Shown here: positions 36,829-48,608 of the stretch, one piece after another
How positions within the stretch are numbered: position 1 is the stretch's first letter
How the letters are laid out: each line of letters starts with the position of its first letter
Assembly (NCBI RefSeq): GCF_000699445.3
Contig: NC_067198.1
Coordinates: forward strand, 32,888,536 to 32,952,535
DNA: 64,000 nucleotides
Source: Schistosoma haematobium
Lineage: Eukaryota > Platyhelminthes > Trematoda > Strigeidida > Schistosomatidae
Reading direction: 5' to 3'
Notes under the pieces: generated by a model
Told to the model about the DNA's origin: nothing
Databases searched by the model: none
What the model saw: the letters and a program-made list of their open reading frames with translations, nothing else
Position numbers and translations under genes: made by a program

Positions 36829-37315
36829 CATCAGTATAGGGTTGTGGAGATTGTTGAGTTTTAATTGAGGTCATGAACCCATCGTGATTACTGGAGTTCT
36901 ATTGTGTGGGGTGTGAGGTAGTTACCTACCGAAGATAATGAAAGATGATCACGCAATATAGTGGACTGTTTGAAGTTAGACATTAAAAACGGCTTCGTGA
37001 TGGATTTCCTGAAGTTCAAGTGATAAGCCGTGACCAGTGGAGTCCAATCGGTGTCGGATGAAGACACTTATTCACTTCAGGCAGTGGATGAAGGGTTGCA
37101 CAAGAATATGGATCGATTGAAATTAGACATTAACACCATCGGATGCCGTTTCAGTGACCTAGAGGTTAGGCCACCGCGCAAGTAAACCGGAGGTCCTGGG
37201 TTCGAACTCTGCGGGCGCTCTGTTGAGGAGTCCTGCACTAGGACGGAATAGCCTTCCAATGCTTCTAGGTACTTAGTGGTGGCCTAACGTCGATCGGTTT
37301 AAGATCTCAGCGTTC
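36829..37315 (+). mobile_element. Family B retroposon, long diverged copy
   Basis: An inverted tail trace (GGGTTGTGGAGATTGTTGA) begins the copy, followed by two partly duplicated head segments (TGAAGTTAGACATTAA at 36974 and again near 37118). Next come an A-box region (TTTCAGTGACCTAGAGGTTAG), a B box (GGGTTCGAACTC, 37198-37209) and a decayed hammerhead (TTGAGGAG, then GACGGAATAGCC in place of GACGAAACGGCC). The ribozyme is inactive. Confidence 0.7.
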
Positions 37316-38234
37316 TTATCTTTACCATATTCCTTGTTTATGACTTAAAGTTTTTTATTTAACTGTTCTCTTTCTTCTTCATTCCTGCTCTTATGTGTAT
37401 AAAATTATCCCAACTTTGATTTATTAGTACATTTTTAATAGTTATTACCATTCACATAGCTGTACAACTCTGGAAATGAACTCGTTAAAGAGGATTTAAT
37501 CACTAAGTAAATAGTTTTATAATTTAATAGGTATATTTAAATTATTTGTTAAGCAATAACTAGATTTTTTGAAAAGTAAAGGAAATAACAACTGAATATA
37601 TTACAAACCAGTGTGATCAATTTTAAAGTTATTTCACTTAACATTTCCTAAATCATAGAATTATATAAACTTTCTAATGAACTGTTACCAAAATGTTATT
37701 AAATTTATTCTGTTTCTAACAAAAAAATCATTCCGCTTCAGATCACTAATAAACAAACCATTAAGTGTTGTAGTGCTTTGTTTTCGAATAAAGTTTTATG
37801 ACTTGAGATGGCTAAAGAAGTACTCGTTATTATTATTATTATTACTATTATTATTATCATTATTATTCAATTAGATATATCTTTTTACAATTAAATCACT
37901 AGTTAACCATGCGTATTATTTAAGTAACATTGATTAATGAATTATATTAGTTTTCATTAACTTACATAGTTTGTAAATTTCTATTTTTAAGTAAAGAGAA
38001 TAAAAGGAGCGAAAATCAAGCAAAAAATAACTCATCATGAGATAATTACCAAAAAACATCGTCGTCCGATTGAATGTTTCAACTATGATATGATTTGCTC
38101 ATCTTCTGGCAAACTGAAACGAGATTACATTAAAGTATCGATGGCAAAAATACACTTAAGTACATTTGTGTTAGAAATTAGAATCCTGGATAGGCATTTT
38201 ATTGCTTTAAGAACTCATCAATAAGATTTAACCC
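37316..38234. other. AT-rich intergenic DNA with (ATT)n
   Basis: An imperfect (ATT)n tract lies at 37827-37866. No gene recognised. Confidence 0.5.
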
Positions 38235-38330
38235 CATCCCAGAATTGTTGTTATTCACATTGAAACTCAAACCCAGTACGTTGCACTCTTCAAATCCCAA
38301 TGTATTATTCACTAAGCTACTGAGTACAAC
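38235..38330 (-). mobile_element. Degenerate family A tRNA-like region
   Basis: On minus, GTACTCAGTAGCTTAGTGAA and AACGTACTGGGTTTGAGTTT match the A- and B-box region of family A. The ribozyme and tail are not recognisable. Confidence 0.5.
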
Positions 38331-38939
38331 ACACAATAGATTTTGCTTCATTTTCGAGAGTAAACAACAAGAATAAACATAAATAAATAAATAATTAGGC
38401 AAACAGTCAATAATTTCTGCATGTTACTTGTATAAAACAATTTATCAAAATAATAGTACAAGTTGATATTTTGCATATAGTTCATGTGACAAAACCAACT
38501 GAACCAAGAAACTTTGAAGGACTATTTTTTACCTGACTGAAGTAGGAAAAAAATTTGAAGATAGTGTTCAAGGTTGATTTGCATAAATAAAACAATAACA
38601 ACAGGGTTCCAACTAGGTCGTTAAACGCAAGAAAAGAAACAACTGTTTATTTGAATAATTCAATTCTTAATTGTTAAACTTGATCTTAATTTCACTGGCA
38701 GTTACTGAGCTTTTTATCCTGTTCTTCTATCTATATGACAATCTAATTACCTAGAGATTACAAGTAAGGGAAAAGTTTAATGATTTGAGTATGTTATCGA
38801 TCATTAAGATAGTAACTAAAATATAATTAAGATTAGTTCTTTATGCAAACGATGAAAACTTAATAATACCCAAAAATCCTTTAAACTAGTAACAATCCGG
38901 TCCTCACTAGTGATCAACATTTAGACTCAATTGTGAGAA
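38331..38939. other. AT-rich intergenic DNA
   Basis: No gene or repeat recognised. Confidence 0.5.
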
Positions 38940-39215
38940 ATCTAGTAAGAAGTCGTGGCTAGTGGACTTCAACTATGTTGGATGTTAGACAGTTGTCTAC
39001 CACAGGCAATAGATGGCCGCCCAACACAAAAACCTGGTTGAAGTTAGAAAAACACATCACCTGGTTCCACCTTAACGGTCTAGATGATAAGTGCGATGGA
39101 ATGCCCTGGTTTAGATCTCCTAGGTGGGAGGTTGACACTCACCACCAAGGAGTTGTTTATTGCTTTCTGGTTCTCACTGGTGGCTTAGCTACGTTCACTT
39201 CGTGATGTAAACTAT
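38940..39215 (+). mobile_element. Diverged family B-like retroposon
   Basis: Family B landmarks are readable in order: GAAGTCGTGGCTAGTGGACT, GTTGAAGTTAGAAAAACACA, AACGGTCTAGATGATAAGTG (A-box region), then a tail-like CTGGTGGCTTAGC. No hammerhead core survives. The 76-codon ORF is a shadow. Confidence 0.5.
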
Positions 39216-39499
39216 AAAGAAAATAGTAATTCCCCTACTCAACATTCAGTTTATGAATAAAACTAGACAGCTCTCAGTACATATATGACGTAAAAACATA
39301 CTATGAATTACACTTACACTACATTTGTAAAATGTACCAAGCGTATTACTTAATATATTGGGATTTATTCAGTTAAAATATTGATTATCGGAATCTCCTA
39401 TGAGCCAGATGGCCTACAACACAGTTTTATTAAAATATCAATTCTGAAAAATGAAGAGTTTTTAATAAGAGAAGTTAAATCTACTTTTTCTATTTGGTT
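39216..39499. other. AT-rich intergenic DNA
   Basis: Nothing recognised. Confidence 0.5.
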
Positions 39500-39790
39500 A
39501 ATTTAAGTTATGGTTGGTGTTGTAGTGGCTGGTACTATGTCGAGCTCTCATAACTTATTCTAGCTTCTGGATAAAGCAAACTATCTATTCTCTTCAAGCT
39601 ACAATTTGATCTTGTCACTTATGCGCTTACCGGTCTTGGCTGTTTTTATGTAAGCGTATGTGTGCGAATTTCTTATCTTATCACATGTCTGTAACTTATT
39701 TTTGTGTGACTATAAATATCGATTCACGCTTGGTTAAATCGAGTCGGCCCACACTTCTCCTTTTGATAACAATAATCATTTACATTATCA
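39500..39790 (+). repeat. Possible solo LTR or other repeat relic
   Basis: A GC-richer block with a TATAAATATC box (39711-39720) and a TG...CA-like frame (TGTTGTAGTGG to ATCATTTACA). It resembles an LTR in size and promoter layout, but no target duplication or partner LTR was found. Weak call. Confidence 0.25.
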
Positions 39791-40324
39791 ACCTGAAATC
39801 AGATCTCGTGGACCACTAAAACGTTTTATATATTCATATAAAATATAGTTAATTATAACACATTTGGACTGCTATGTTCTTACCGACAATAACACCTCAA
39901 GCACTTCAAATCAATAGCGTGAAGCTGCATGGTAATAATTATTATATGGTCACTAGCCAAATAATCTGATAATGTTTGAAATAAAAGCTGCTGAATAGAA
40001 GTCTCCCAGAAAAAAATAAAATTTATCAGGAATCAAATAAGTCAAGCTGTAGGTGAATCCAGAACACAACAAATTCTTATATTAAATTCCACTCCAAATA
40101 TCAGAAGTGAATCAATCAATTCAAACTTAAACAAACCGATTAAAAGGCAGGTTCTATTAAAAAAACACTGGTTTCTTTAACTTATTGTAAGTACATGACA
40201 GATTCAAAACGATCAAAACTTTAAAGACTATTAAAAAAAATTAATAAGGATTTGTAATTTTTGTCGTTGTAATTCTGTATTACAACTGATCAACCTCCTT
40301 TAGGATAGGAATTAATTAAAGTTG
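39791..40324. other. AT-rich intergenic DNA
   Basis: Nothing recognised. Confidence 0.5.
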
Positions 40325-40480
40325 GATGTTAACTAGCAATTGAGTTATTGACCAGTATTATGTCCTATTTAGGACTCATCAGCTCAGTCTCAGTATGGTC
40401 ATCATCATTGAGAGGCAGGTACATTTAGCAGGTAATTCCCAGATATGAAGAAATATGTACAATAAATTCCCTTGCTAGCC
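40325..40480. mobile_element. Degenerate family A fold-back fragment
   Basis: GTCCTATTTAGGACTCATCAGCTC is a minus-oriented ribozyme remnant. GAGAGGCAGGTACATTTAG with CTTGCTAGCCATATTCC is a plus-oriented one. No intact core. Confidence 0.45.
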
Positions 40481-40984
40481 ATATTCCAACTATACTAATA
40501 TTACACACAAAAATATGTTGAATATATCAATTTGCAAACAGATGTTTTGATGTTCTATCCATTTTTAAGGAAACAACATATTGAACTTAATTAAATAGTT
40601 CTAATCGAAAACTCTAGTTATTTACATCATTCCTATTATTTATTGTAAATATTTATTTATGTTTCAAGTTTATTTAATGAGAAAAAGATAGTTGATTCAA
40701 CTGTATCCAGCTTACTTCATAATTATTCATTTACCTATTTAAAAGAAATATACTTCACTTACACAAGAACAACAAATAGAATAGAATAATAATAATTATT
40801 ATTATTATAAATTAATTATATTTCACAAATACACTCCATTTATTTACAATTTAGTAATAACTAAGATTTATGTTTTTCCCTAATATCACGTTTCAAGAAA
40901 AGAAAAAAAGTAATAATCAAGGGTAGAGTTAACTACAGGTCAATAAAATGTAATTTTGTTTGTATTAGTCATTCATACAGATTA
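40481..40984. other. AT-rich intergenic DNA
   Basis: Nothing recognised apart from an AAT-rich tract near 40785-40810. Confidence 0.5.
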
Positions 40985-42033
40985 ATTACTTACTAACTTA
41001 CGCCTGTTACTCCTCGTGAAGGAGCATAGGCCGCTCACCAGCATTTGAGATCTAACACTGTCCTGGGCAATCCTTTCCAGCTCCTTCCAGTTCCTATTCA
41101 TTCTTTTCATTCGATTTCCCGACATAATGTGTTTTTTGGCCTTCCAATTTTCCGCTATCCTTCAGAAATCCAAGTTAGGGATTGCCTCGTGATGCAGTTT
41201 GATGATTTGTGTAATGTATGTCCTATCCATTTCCATCGTCTTTTCCTAATTTCTTCTTCAGCTGGAAGCTGGTTTGTTCCCTCTCACAGAAGGCTGTTGC
41301 TGATGGCATCCGGCCAATGGATATTGAGTATCTTGCGTAGAGAACTATTGATGAGTACTTTCACCTTCTTGATGATAGTTGCTGTAGTTCTCCAAGTTTC
41401 AGCTCCATACAGTAGAACTGCCTTGACGTTCGTATTGAAGATTCTCACTTTGATATTGGTCGAAAGTTGTTTTGAGTTCCATATGTTCTTCAATTGTAAG
41501 AATGCCGCCCTTGCTTTGCCAATCCTCGTCTTTGCGTCTGCATCTGAACCTCCTTATTCATCGATGATGCTTCCCAGGTATGTGAAGGACTTTACATCTT
41601 CCAGAGTTTCGCCATCAAGAGTGGTTGGATTGTCGTTCTCCATGTTGTACTTAGGGACCTTGGTTTTCCCCTTATGTATGTTGAGGCCTACTGATGCAGA
41701 GACTGCTGCTACACTGGCTGTCTTCATCTGCATCTGTTCGTGTGTATGCGATAGGAGAGCTAGGTCATCTGCGAAGTCCAAATCGTCTAATTGATTCTGA
41801 GCTGTCCATTGTACTCCGTGTTTTCCCTCAAATGTCGAGGTCATCATAATCCAGTCGACCACCAGAAGAAAGGGGAAGGGAGAGAGTAGACAGCCTTGTT
41901 TGACTCCGGTCTTTACTTGGAATGCGTCTGTCAGATGTCCTCCATGCACGACCTTGCACTGTGGTCCGTCGTATGAGTTCCGAATAACGTTGACAATCTT
42001 CTCAGGAACTCTGTAGTGTTGAAGAAGATTCAA
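40985..42033 (-). pseudogene. RTE-clade LINE: reverse transcriptase C-terminal half, broken
   Basis: The minus frame 42033-41554 encodes RT with GVKQGCLLSPF (motif B region) and LDFADDLALLSH (the YADD-type catalytic box as FADD), then YLGSIIDE. A TAA replaces the next codon. The frame continues (KNIWNSKQLS, LLYGAETW, ILNIHWPD), meets a second nonsense TGA near 41283, and then decays into the 3' region with an AAGT-type tail. It is 5'-truncated before the RT palm. Flanks ACAGATTAATTA (40977) and ACAGATAATTATT (42034) may be an imperfect target duplication. RTE elements such as SR2 are known in schistosomes. The 249-codon plus ORF at 41045-41794 is antisense to this. Confidence 0.9.
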
Positions 42034-42474
42034 ACAGATAATTATTAGATAAAGGATGTGATTTTTCCTTGTAAAATAATACTGAGATGCATAAGATGTG
42101 AAATGATTTCTGGAAATAGAAAATTCATTTGGATGACATAAAAATGTTTTACTGGTAGGATGAAATTAACTGAGAGTATTTTCAATTTAACTTATAGAAA
42201 AATGAATTCCACAGTTAAATATTAGAATATGAAGTTATTAACGGAAAGGAATACTGACAATAGTATTTTTGTTTTCTTCGAATCTGAATCTGATTTTCGA
42301 CTTGATTTGAATTCAGCTAGAGAAATTTATGTGGAAGACTTCAGTAACTTGAATTTATCATTTAATCAGGGATAAGATATATGCTTTGCCTTTAGATCAA
42401 CGGTAAACATTCCTAACATCAGTCAACCCGGGATATACTACTGTGATTATCCAATCCAGTCGTAAATGCTTGTC
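42034..42474. other. AT-rich intergenic DNA
   Basis: Nothing recognised. Confidence 0.5.
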
Positions 42475-42850
42475 TCATTTATTATTATTTTTATTAATGG
42501 CTTTATTCAATATTATATTCTTGATGCAATACAGAAATCTCATCACTAAGTATTTCAACAAGTTCCCGTTTCTTATTTCTTGACCGATCCTGACGATAAA
42601 TATGTTAGTGGTTTGGGAATCGACATCTGAATAATATTCATTTTTCTCAATGAAAAATGACAACCACTACGATGTCTTCCATTGCAACATTTTGTAAGTT
42701 GTACGGCGAAGGGTTGTAAACTTTTCATAAACGTATATGAATATGTTATGCAAATAATAGACATAATGTTATGTTGAAACAAACAAAAAATAAGTTATTG
42801 AAATTTCTAAATGATAGGGACAGGTAGCCCAGATATTCATGCAGACCTAC
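42475..42850 (-). mobile_element. ~370-bp AATAAA-tailed retroposon, copy 2 (family E)
   Basis: Matches 3893-4253 and 60336-60748 over the whole unit. On minus it contains CATGAATATCTGGGC, GTTTCAACATAACATTATG, GGTTGTCATTTTTCATTG and AAATAAGAAACGGGAAC, and ends GAATAAAGCCATTAATAAAA. The same start as the other copies suggests a full unit. No ORF. Confidence 0.65.
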
Positions 42851-43319
42851 AAGACTGGTTAAAATCTTTTGGTTTGCATAAAGTACTGTGGTCTATACTA
42901 CTTACGTTGATAGGCATAAGTAACATGTAGCCACAATCGGAAGTAGAATTCTTAACAGCAAAGGACTGAATTGAAGAGAACAGGAAACTAATCAGAGAAC
43001 AATCAAAATAACAAGAGAATTAGAGCAATAATGGATTAGATAAAGGACTATGCAAAGATGATATGCAAATGACGTAATTAATGTATGATTTTCATATTTT
43101 ACTAAGCTACCATGTAATTTTGTACAAAACAATAAACTGGTTTACTTGACTTTAATTTTCGTTCACTAAAGTACAAATAATTTTAATGAATTAACATATT
43201 CATTAATTTGAAGTATTTCAATATGAAGTTGTGTACATACTACTGAGTAACTGATAATCAACTATACTGTTGTTTGTTTATTACACTAACACCTGTAAGA
43301 ATAATTTTTTTTGTTACTA
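42851..43319. other. AT-rich intergenic DNA
   Basis: Nothing recognised. Confidence 0.5.
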
Positions 43320-43445
43320 GTTAACATATAGATCGTAGATGCACACTGATGAAAAGTCTCAAAATAGGACGAAACAATCATCCAATGCTTTCAGGTTTTC
43401 CACAGTAGTCTAACTTCAATTCACTCATGATCTCAACTATTAAAT
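43320..43445 (+). mobile_element. Family B hammerhead retroposon, 3' fragment
   Basis: GATCGTAGATGCACACTGAT leads into a ribozyme with CTGATGA, an A-rich insertion before stem II, GACGAAAC and ATC as the cleavage triplet, then CAATGC and the family tail. The promoter region is missing. Activity is doubtful because stem III (CAATCATC) no longer pairs. Confidence 0.65.
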
Positions 43446-43709
43446 ATAGTTTATTGTTAGTTTATTCCTGATCATATACAGTTTAAATCAATTTCGAAAA
43501 AAAAGTTTTTTTCTACAATTATAATTAAAACATAATGAACAAATTCCATCTGAATATAAATATCACATGAATGAAAAACCCTTGATTTACACTATAAACT
43601 TTACTATTTAATTTCATACAATAAAATGATTCTTTCTATTCAAAAATGATCAATTTTTAATTGTTTCATTGAAATTATTGAAAAAAGGTTAACAATTCAA
43701 TTTTTCACT
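43446..43709. other. AT-rich intergenic DNA
   Basis: Nothing recognised. Confidence 0.5.
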
Positions 43710-43830
43710 GATTGAAATCATGAGTCAACTGAAGCTAGACCACCATGAAAAACCTGGAAGCACTGGACGGCCGTTCTGTCCTAGTGTGGGACTCCTCAGC
43801 AGTGCACGTCCATGATATTGAATTTCTATC
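43710..43830 (-). mobile_element. Family B hammerhead retroposon, ribozyme plus tail
   Basis: On minus: CATGGACGTGCACTGCTGAG, stem II GTCCCACACTAGGAC, then AGAAC where GAAAC is expected (43774-43777), GGCC, GTC and CAGTGC, then tail. G12 and A13 are swapped to A and G. G12 is the general base, so the ribozyme should be dead, though every other core position is kept. Confidence 0.8.
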
Positions 43831-44874
43831 GGTTTCTAGTAACCTTCTATCCTTAAACTATGGCTGTAAGTATCTAAGAAAGTTTACTTATATGATAAGA
43901 TTATAATAAGAATAATAGGGTATTTATAGAGGTCTATATAACTTAAAATTTCAAAAGCTTCTGAAAAATATCCTAAAATCAGTAAAACAATATCAAAAAG
44001 TGTTCATCCAGGATAATGAAGTCTTTAAAGAAATTTGTTTGATAGAAGTATTTTCAACATACTCCTGGCTTTTTCAGACTTAGTTGAGAAAGTATCATCG
44101 GGCTTTAACACTGTATAATATAGAATTCATATGATCATCGATTAATCAGTTATTACAAATAACTAAATATCTCACTAATCAGATATCATTAGATTACTGG
44201 TAATTTATTTACGTGTTAGTAAGTGATTTGCATTGAAATCCCATAAAAGAGAATGAAATAAAATGAATTCATACTTGGATTATGAAATGTGAGATCTTTG
44301 TGTTGTGACGAATAATGTCAGTAAATACTACTGATATTGTGTTTGATTTTTTACTGGCATTCTAATACATTTTATGTCGTAAATGAAAACAAAATAATAT
44401 GATGTAATCCATATCATGGAATGAAACTAGAAGGCTTATTTGTAACATGTTTTGTAACAAGAATGTTTTGCCTGACGAAGAATAAATCCTCACAGTAGTA
44501 ACAATGAGATATGCATACCGTACTAGAAGTATTGAATGGATTGATCTTTATGCCCTAAACTATCATAATAATAGTGTTCCTCAAAAATCAATGAAATCAT
44601 CACTGTACTGTCAGTAAATCTGTTGGTGTATGCAATGTAAGAAACTAGTTTTGAAAGCGTTCTTATTATAAGTGAAGAACATAACTTAAGGACGATAAAT
44701 AATAACTGCAAAGTTTTGACTTGTAATATATAAATAAACTATATTAAATGATAGGAAAGGCATAAAGTGTGCGTTGAAGTCAATAAAAGTATGTTCAAAA
44801 ATGAAAAAGTTGATGTTCCACAAAAATCGTGATAATTTAACACCGCCAACTGATTGAAATTAGAATTGTGGACC
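43831..44874. other. AT-rich intergenic DNA
   Basis: Nothing recognised. Confidence 0.5.
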
Positions 44875-45000
44875 ATAGGATATCAATGTAGTGGTATAAC
44901 GGTAACGCGTTTCATGCGAATTCTCAAGGTTTTAGGATTTCAATTCTTAGAGGAATTGTGAACAAAAATTGCTGAATAGTTCCATGCTAGATTGAGACAT
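44875..45000 (+). mobile_element. Diverged tRNA-like retroposon (family C-like)
   Basis: ATGTAGTGGTATAACGGTAA is a clear A-box type tRNA sequence, and GGTTTTAGGATTTCAATTC occupies the B-box position. Downstream GCTGAATAGTTCC and GATTGAGACATC recall a degenerate hammerhead. It differs from families A and B. Confidence 0.4.
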
Positions 45001-45500
45001 CAATACAGTATTCCTTCAGTTCCTAATTGTTTACTAACTAAAGTTTATTAATGAGAAAATCTTTTCAGAAAGTTAAATCTCTCAGAATTTATTTATATGA
45101 CTTATTAATGTCAAATATCTTACAAATGTTAACCAGTCATCATACCGTACTACAATAAAAACTTCCAGTTTTACCAAAAAAGTCGATGTAAATTAGTTTT
45201 TGGTTCCGTTTTAAATACACAAAATATAACTCAATAAAGCTGCCATGCTATACTTCAAACCTAATTTGAAGACAATTTTTTGTGAAACAGTACAAATTGC
45301 TGACATAATTTCCATACTAGTTATTTCTCTTTCAACTACCTGATGCTACAATATAGTCTACCCAATATTTAGTTTCTTAGACTAGTGAGAATATTACAAC
45401 TTGATTGGAACAGAATTCAATCAGTCCTAAAGAACTGGATAAACATAACATCATTGTTTTCTTCGTACTATTTAGACTTGTGTTAATTTAATTCGGTTAT
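45001..45500. other. AT-rich intergenic DNA
   Basis: Nothing recognised. Confidence 0.5.
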
Positions 45501-45550
45501 TTATTTACTCTGAAGAAGTGGCTTACATTTATTTGAAACTATCAAGTTCA
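45501..45550 (+). ncRNA. Hammerhead-like motif, third type (copy 2)
   Basis: Same arrangement as 3286-3345: CTGAAGA (45510-45516), an extra A, GTGGC, then GAAA (45535-45538) and ATC (45541-45543). The 3' strand of stem II (ATTT) no longer pairs with GTGGC, so this copy is not expected to fold. Confidence 0.35.
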
Positions 45551-46309
45551 ACCTTCATATTAATATCTATAAACACAACATCAGTTATTGTTTAATGATC
45601 AATCAGTGTAAAATTATGTTATAGAAAATCATGTAAAGAGAATACGACATTCATTGTGTCATAAACTGATCTCTTTCAAAATTTAACAAAATAGTTCAAA
45701 CAGTATTTAATAAATATTTTATTGCTTTCTGTTCAAACAGATTGCATATAAACAAGTCCAAATCAATGAACAAAGTATTTTCCGTTGACTTCATTATTAT
45801 ACTTGAATACATTTTTTTTTGAAACTTTCCTACTCATTCCCAACGTTAGCATAAAATCAAAAATGATGTTATTAACGTGAACTACATAACATACTCAATT
45901 ATACAGAAAAATCTTGATTAAAAAACTTAATCTATCAATTAGTCGTTTTCTACAGTTGCTTTTCTATTTCATTATTAAAAACCTTTTATATGTGTAGTAT
46001 TGTTCAGCTTTGAATGGATAAAATTTTCGGACTACTTCTCTACCACAAAATATACCTCTTAATATATATTATCAGTCTGTTTGGAAACACTCATTAGCCT
46101 GCTACTCATAAATGATAGTTGATTTAAGTCATTGTAAGTAAGAATTACAATCTACACGACTCACACCACAAATGTACAAGCTAAATTTTTCACTGGTTCC
46201 AATTTAATTTGATTATGTACATTGATACATATCAATTATCGCACCTTTTCTTCTATTTTTCATTTTTTTAATACACTCCATTTTAAGCTTGTTTATTCAC
46301 TACGAACTA
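45551..46309. other. AT-rich intergenic DNA
   Basis: Nothing recognised. Confidence 0.5.
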
Positions 46310-46745
46310 GGAGGTTCGCACATTCAAGTGACTTATGATCTCAACTATTAAAATTACTGCAATATCCACAAAATCCCTACTGATACTAATCAACATATGC
46401 TCATTAGTGACTGGCTTCAAAAGGTATTTCCTAGCGTTCTGATGAGAAGCAGTGACCAATGGAGTTCAACTGGGTCTGTTGTGAGATATTAACTCACTGA
46501 AGACAATGGTAGATGTGTCGCACAATTTCGTGGATTGGTTGAAGTCAGACGTTGACATTGTTGGATGCTGGCTCAGTGGTCCTGGGTTCGAATCTCGAGA
46601 GGCGGGATCGTGGATGCGCACTGCTGGGGAGTCCCACATCCAGTGCTTTCAGATTTTCCATGGAGATCTAGCTTCAACTGACTCATGATACCAACCATTG
46701 AAATTACTATAATATTTAAAAACCCCTTCTGATATTTAGCGTACC
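46310..46745 (+). mobile_element. Family B retroposon with two internal deletions
   Basis: A tail fragment (46322-46385) precedes a full head (GTGACTGGCTTCAAAAGG, then GAGAAGCAGTGACC). The tRNA-like part has lost the A-to-B spacer: GGCTCAGTGGTCCTGGGTTC joins the two boxes. The ribozyme has lost stem II, GAAA and stem III: GCTGGGGAGTCCCACATCCA runs straight into AGTGC. The tail is complete. Neither transcription nor cleavage is likely. Confidence 0.8.
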
Positions 46746-47029
46746 TTTAATAGTCATAGAAACCCTACTATTTCCAATAATACTACTAATACTACCAGAA
46801 ATAATAATAATAATTATTATTAATCAGTTTCAGTTTATAAAACTCCCCTCTTTAAAACCAACATATATTTCTAAGCATCAAGATTACATTAGTGATTAAA
46901 ATACTGATTAAATCATTGACATTAAAAAAAATTAATGTCAACAAAATGGATTGAATCTGGCAATATGATTTATGTATTATCAATTGTATTGTCCAATTTA
47001 AATAAAAAAATAATCATTGTTAATTAAAG

Positions 47030-47420
47030 AACACATAAGGAAACCAGGGCACGCGTTTCGTCCTATTTGGGACTCAGTAGATGGATGTATCTACATCTCA
47101 GAGTTGATGTTCAATCCAGGACTCAGCAACCAAGTAGATAATGAGATGACGTTTGAAACGAATGGTACTGGGTTCGGGCTCAGGAGTGAACATCAACTCT
47201 GCGATGCAGGTACATCCAGTTGACGAGTCCTAAATAGGATGAAACGCGCGTTCTAGATTCCACTGCTAGCCACTATCCATCTTTGCTTAAAAAGCCTGTG
47301 ATTTAAGGCATTATCGAAGCAATCCACACAAGATGCACATATACCAATAAGAGACTGATCAATTACCGTCCTAAATAGCAATAGGAAAATACAAGTAAAA
47401 CAACATCAAGTGAATTTAAG
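47030..47420 (+). mobile_element. Family A retroposon with long inverted head
   Basis: 47040-47125 is a minus-oriented ribozyme and flank. From about 47126 the element reads plus through the tRNA-like region (B box GGGTTCGGGCTC), the hammerhead (47208-47265) and the full tail ending CATCAAGTGAATTTAAG. The inverted head is longer than in the 35.1 and 53.3 kb copies and has a different junction, so it arose separately. Confidence 0.85.
47208..47265 (+). ncRNA. Family A hammerhead, two point mutations
   Basis: Stem I (GCAGGTACATCCAG with CTAGATTCCACTGC), stem II (GTCCTAAATAGGAT) and GAAA (47241-47244) are kept. C3 is U (47220) and the cleavage base C17 is U (GTT, 47250-47252). G8 could still form a wobble with U3. 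Strongly reduced activity expected. Confidence 0.7.
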
Positions 47421-48608
47421 AAAACATAATTATCAATAAATTAACCTATATATGAATCTATTTTTTTAATTTATGGTCAATTATCTCATTATCTAATTAT
47501 AATATTTTAATTATCATGATAAGATGTAAATAATACAGTCGGTTAATTACATTAGAAGTATTTGTAAATTTTATATTCTTTAAATAGTTATTGATAATAG
47601 ATTTTTCAAATTAAATAAATTCTTTATCCCTTTACCTTTATAATTTACTGATCATTATTTATTTAATTTATTCATTTATACACATCTTATTGAATTGTAA
47701 ATAATAATGATAATAATAACAATAACAATAACAACAACAAAAACACAACAGTTATTATCTAAGGTTAATTAGGTCATCATATATTTATCTAAAATTTAAT
47801 AATTCACGCAATATAGTAATTGATTGTAAGATTGTTTTGTTCTATTCTATATAACATGAAGCACTGAAAATGAATTTTCTCTTTTAGTTTTTAACATAGA
47901 CATTATTCTTGAATTCTATCCTCTCTCGTTCAACGTATATATATATCAGTATGTAAATTATACTATTGAATCAGTAGAATTTTGTCTGGGAACTAATGAA
48001 ATAAAACAGATAATGACTAGATTATATTTGAAAATTTATGTTGAAAATTTGTCCTTATGTTGAAAAATAGAAAATTGTAACAGAAAATAAAAAGTTTACC
48101 GCTCATTTGTTGTGAAGTGGAAACATGTAATATATATATATATATATATATATATGTTTATGATAACTGTGAAAAAATATAGCAAACTGATGATATTCAA
48201 ATGGTGAAACACATGAATCTATAAAGAAATAGATAAATTAAGTTTCTTTTTTTTCTTTTGAGAAAAATAAAATAGTATCAAGCTACATTCATTCTTACTG
48301 GATTTTTTTCTCTTCGATTGACTTCAGTAAAGAATGGTTTTAAATCTATTTATTATTCAATAATAATTTGGCTTTTTTTTCTTAGAAAAAAAGTAACCAA
48401 ACTTAAGAATTTACTGGTTTTCTTTTGGATAAGATTAGAGAAAAAGATTTCCATAAGTAATATGTGAATAGAAGAAAAAAACGGCACTATGTACATTCAG
48501 TCTTTTAAATTATATTGGTTGGATTTTCTTTCTATACGAAAATGCCACAAAATCCTTTAAGTTAATGTTTTGATCATGATTCAATGTCACTGATCAAATT
48601 AGTGAGTA
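47421..48608. other. AT-rich intergenic DNA with microsatellites
   Basis: An AAT/AAC-rich tract lies at 47699-47750 and (AT)n at 48131-48155. No gene. Confidence 0.55.

Noticed and set aside
41045..41794. 249-codon plus-strand ORF, the longest in the window
   Set aside because: It is antisense to the RTE reverse-transcriptase frame, which has family motifs (FADD, LLYGAETW). The plus reading has none.
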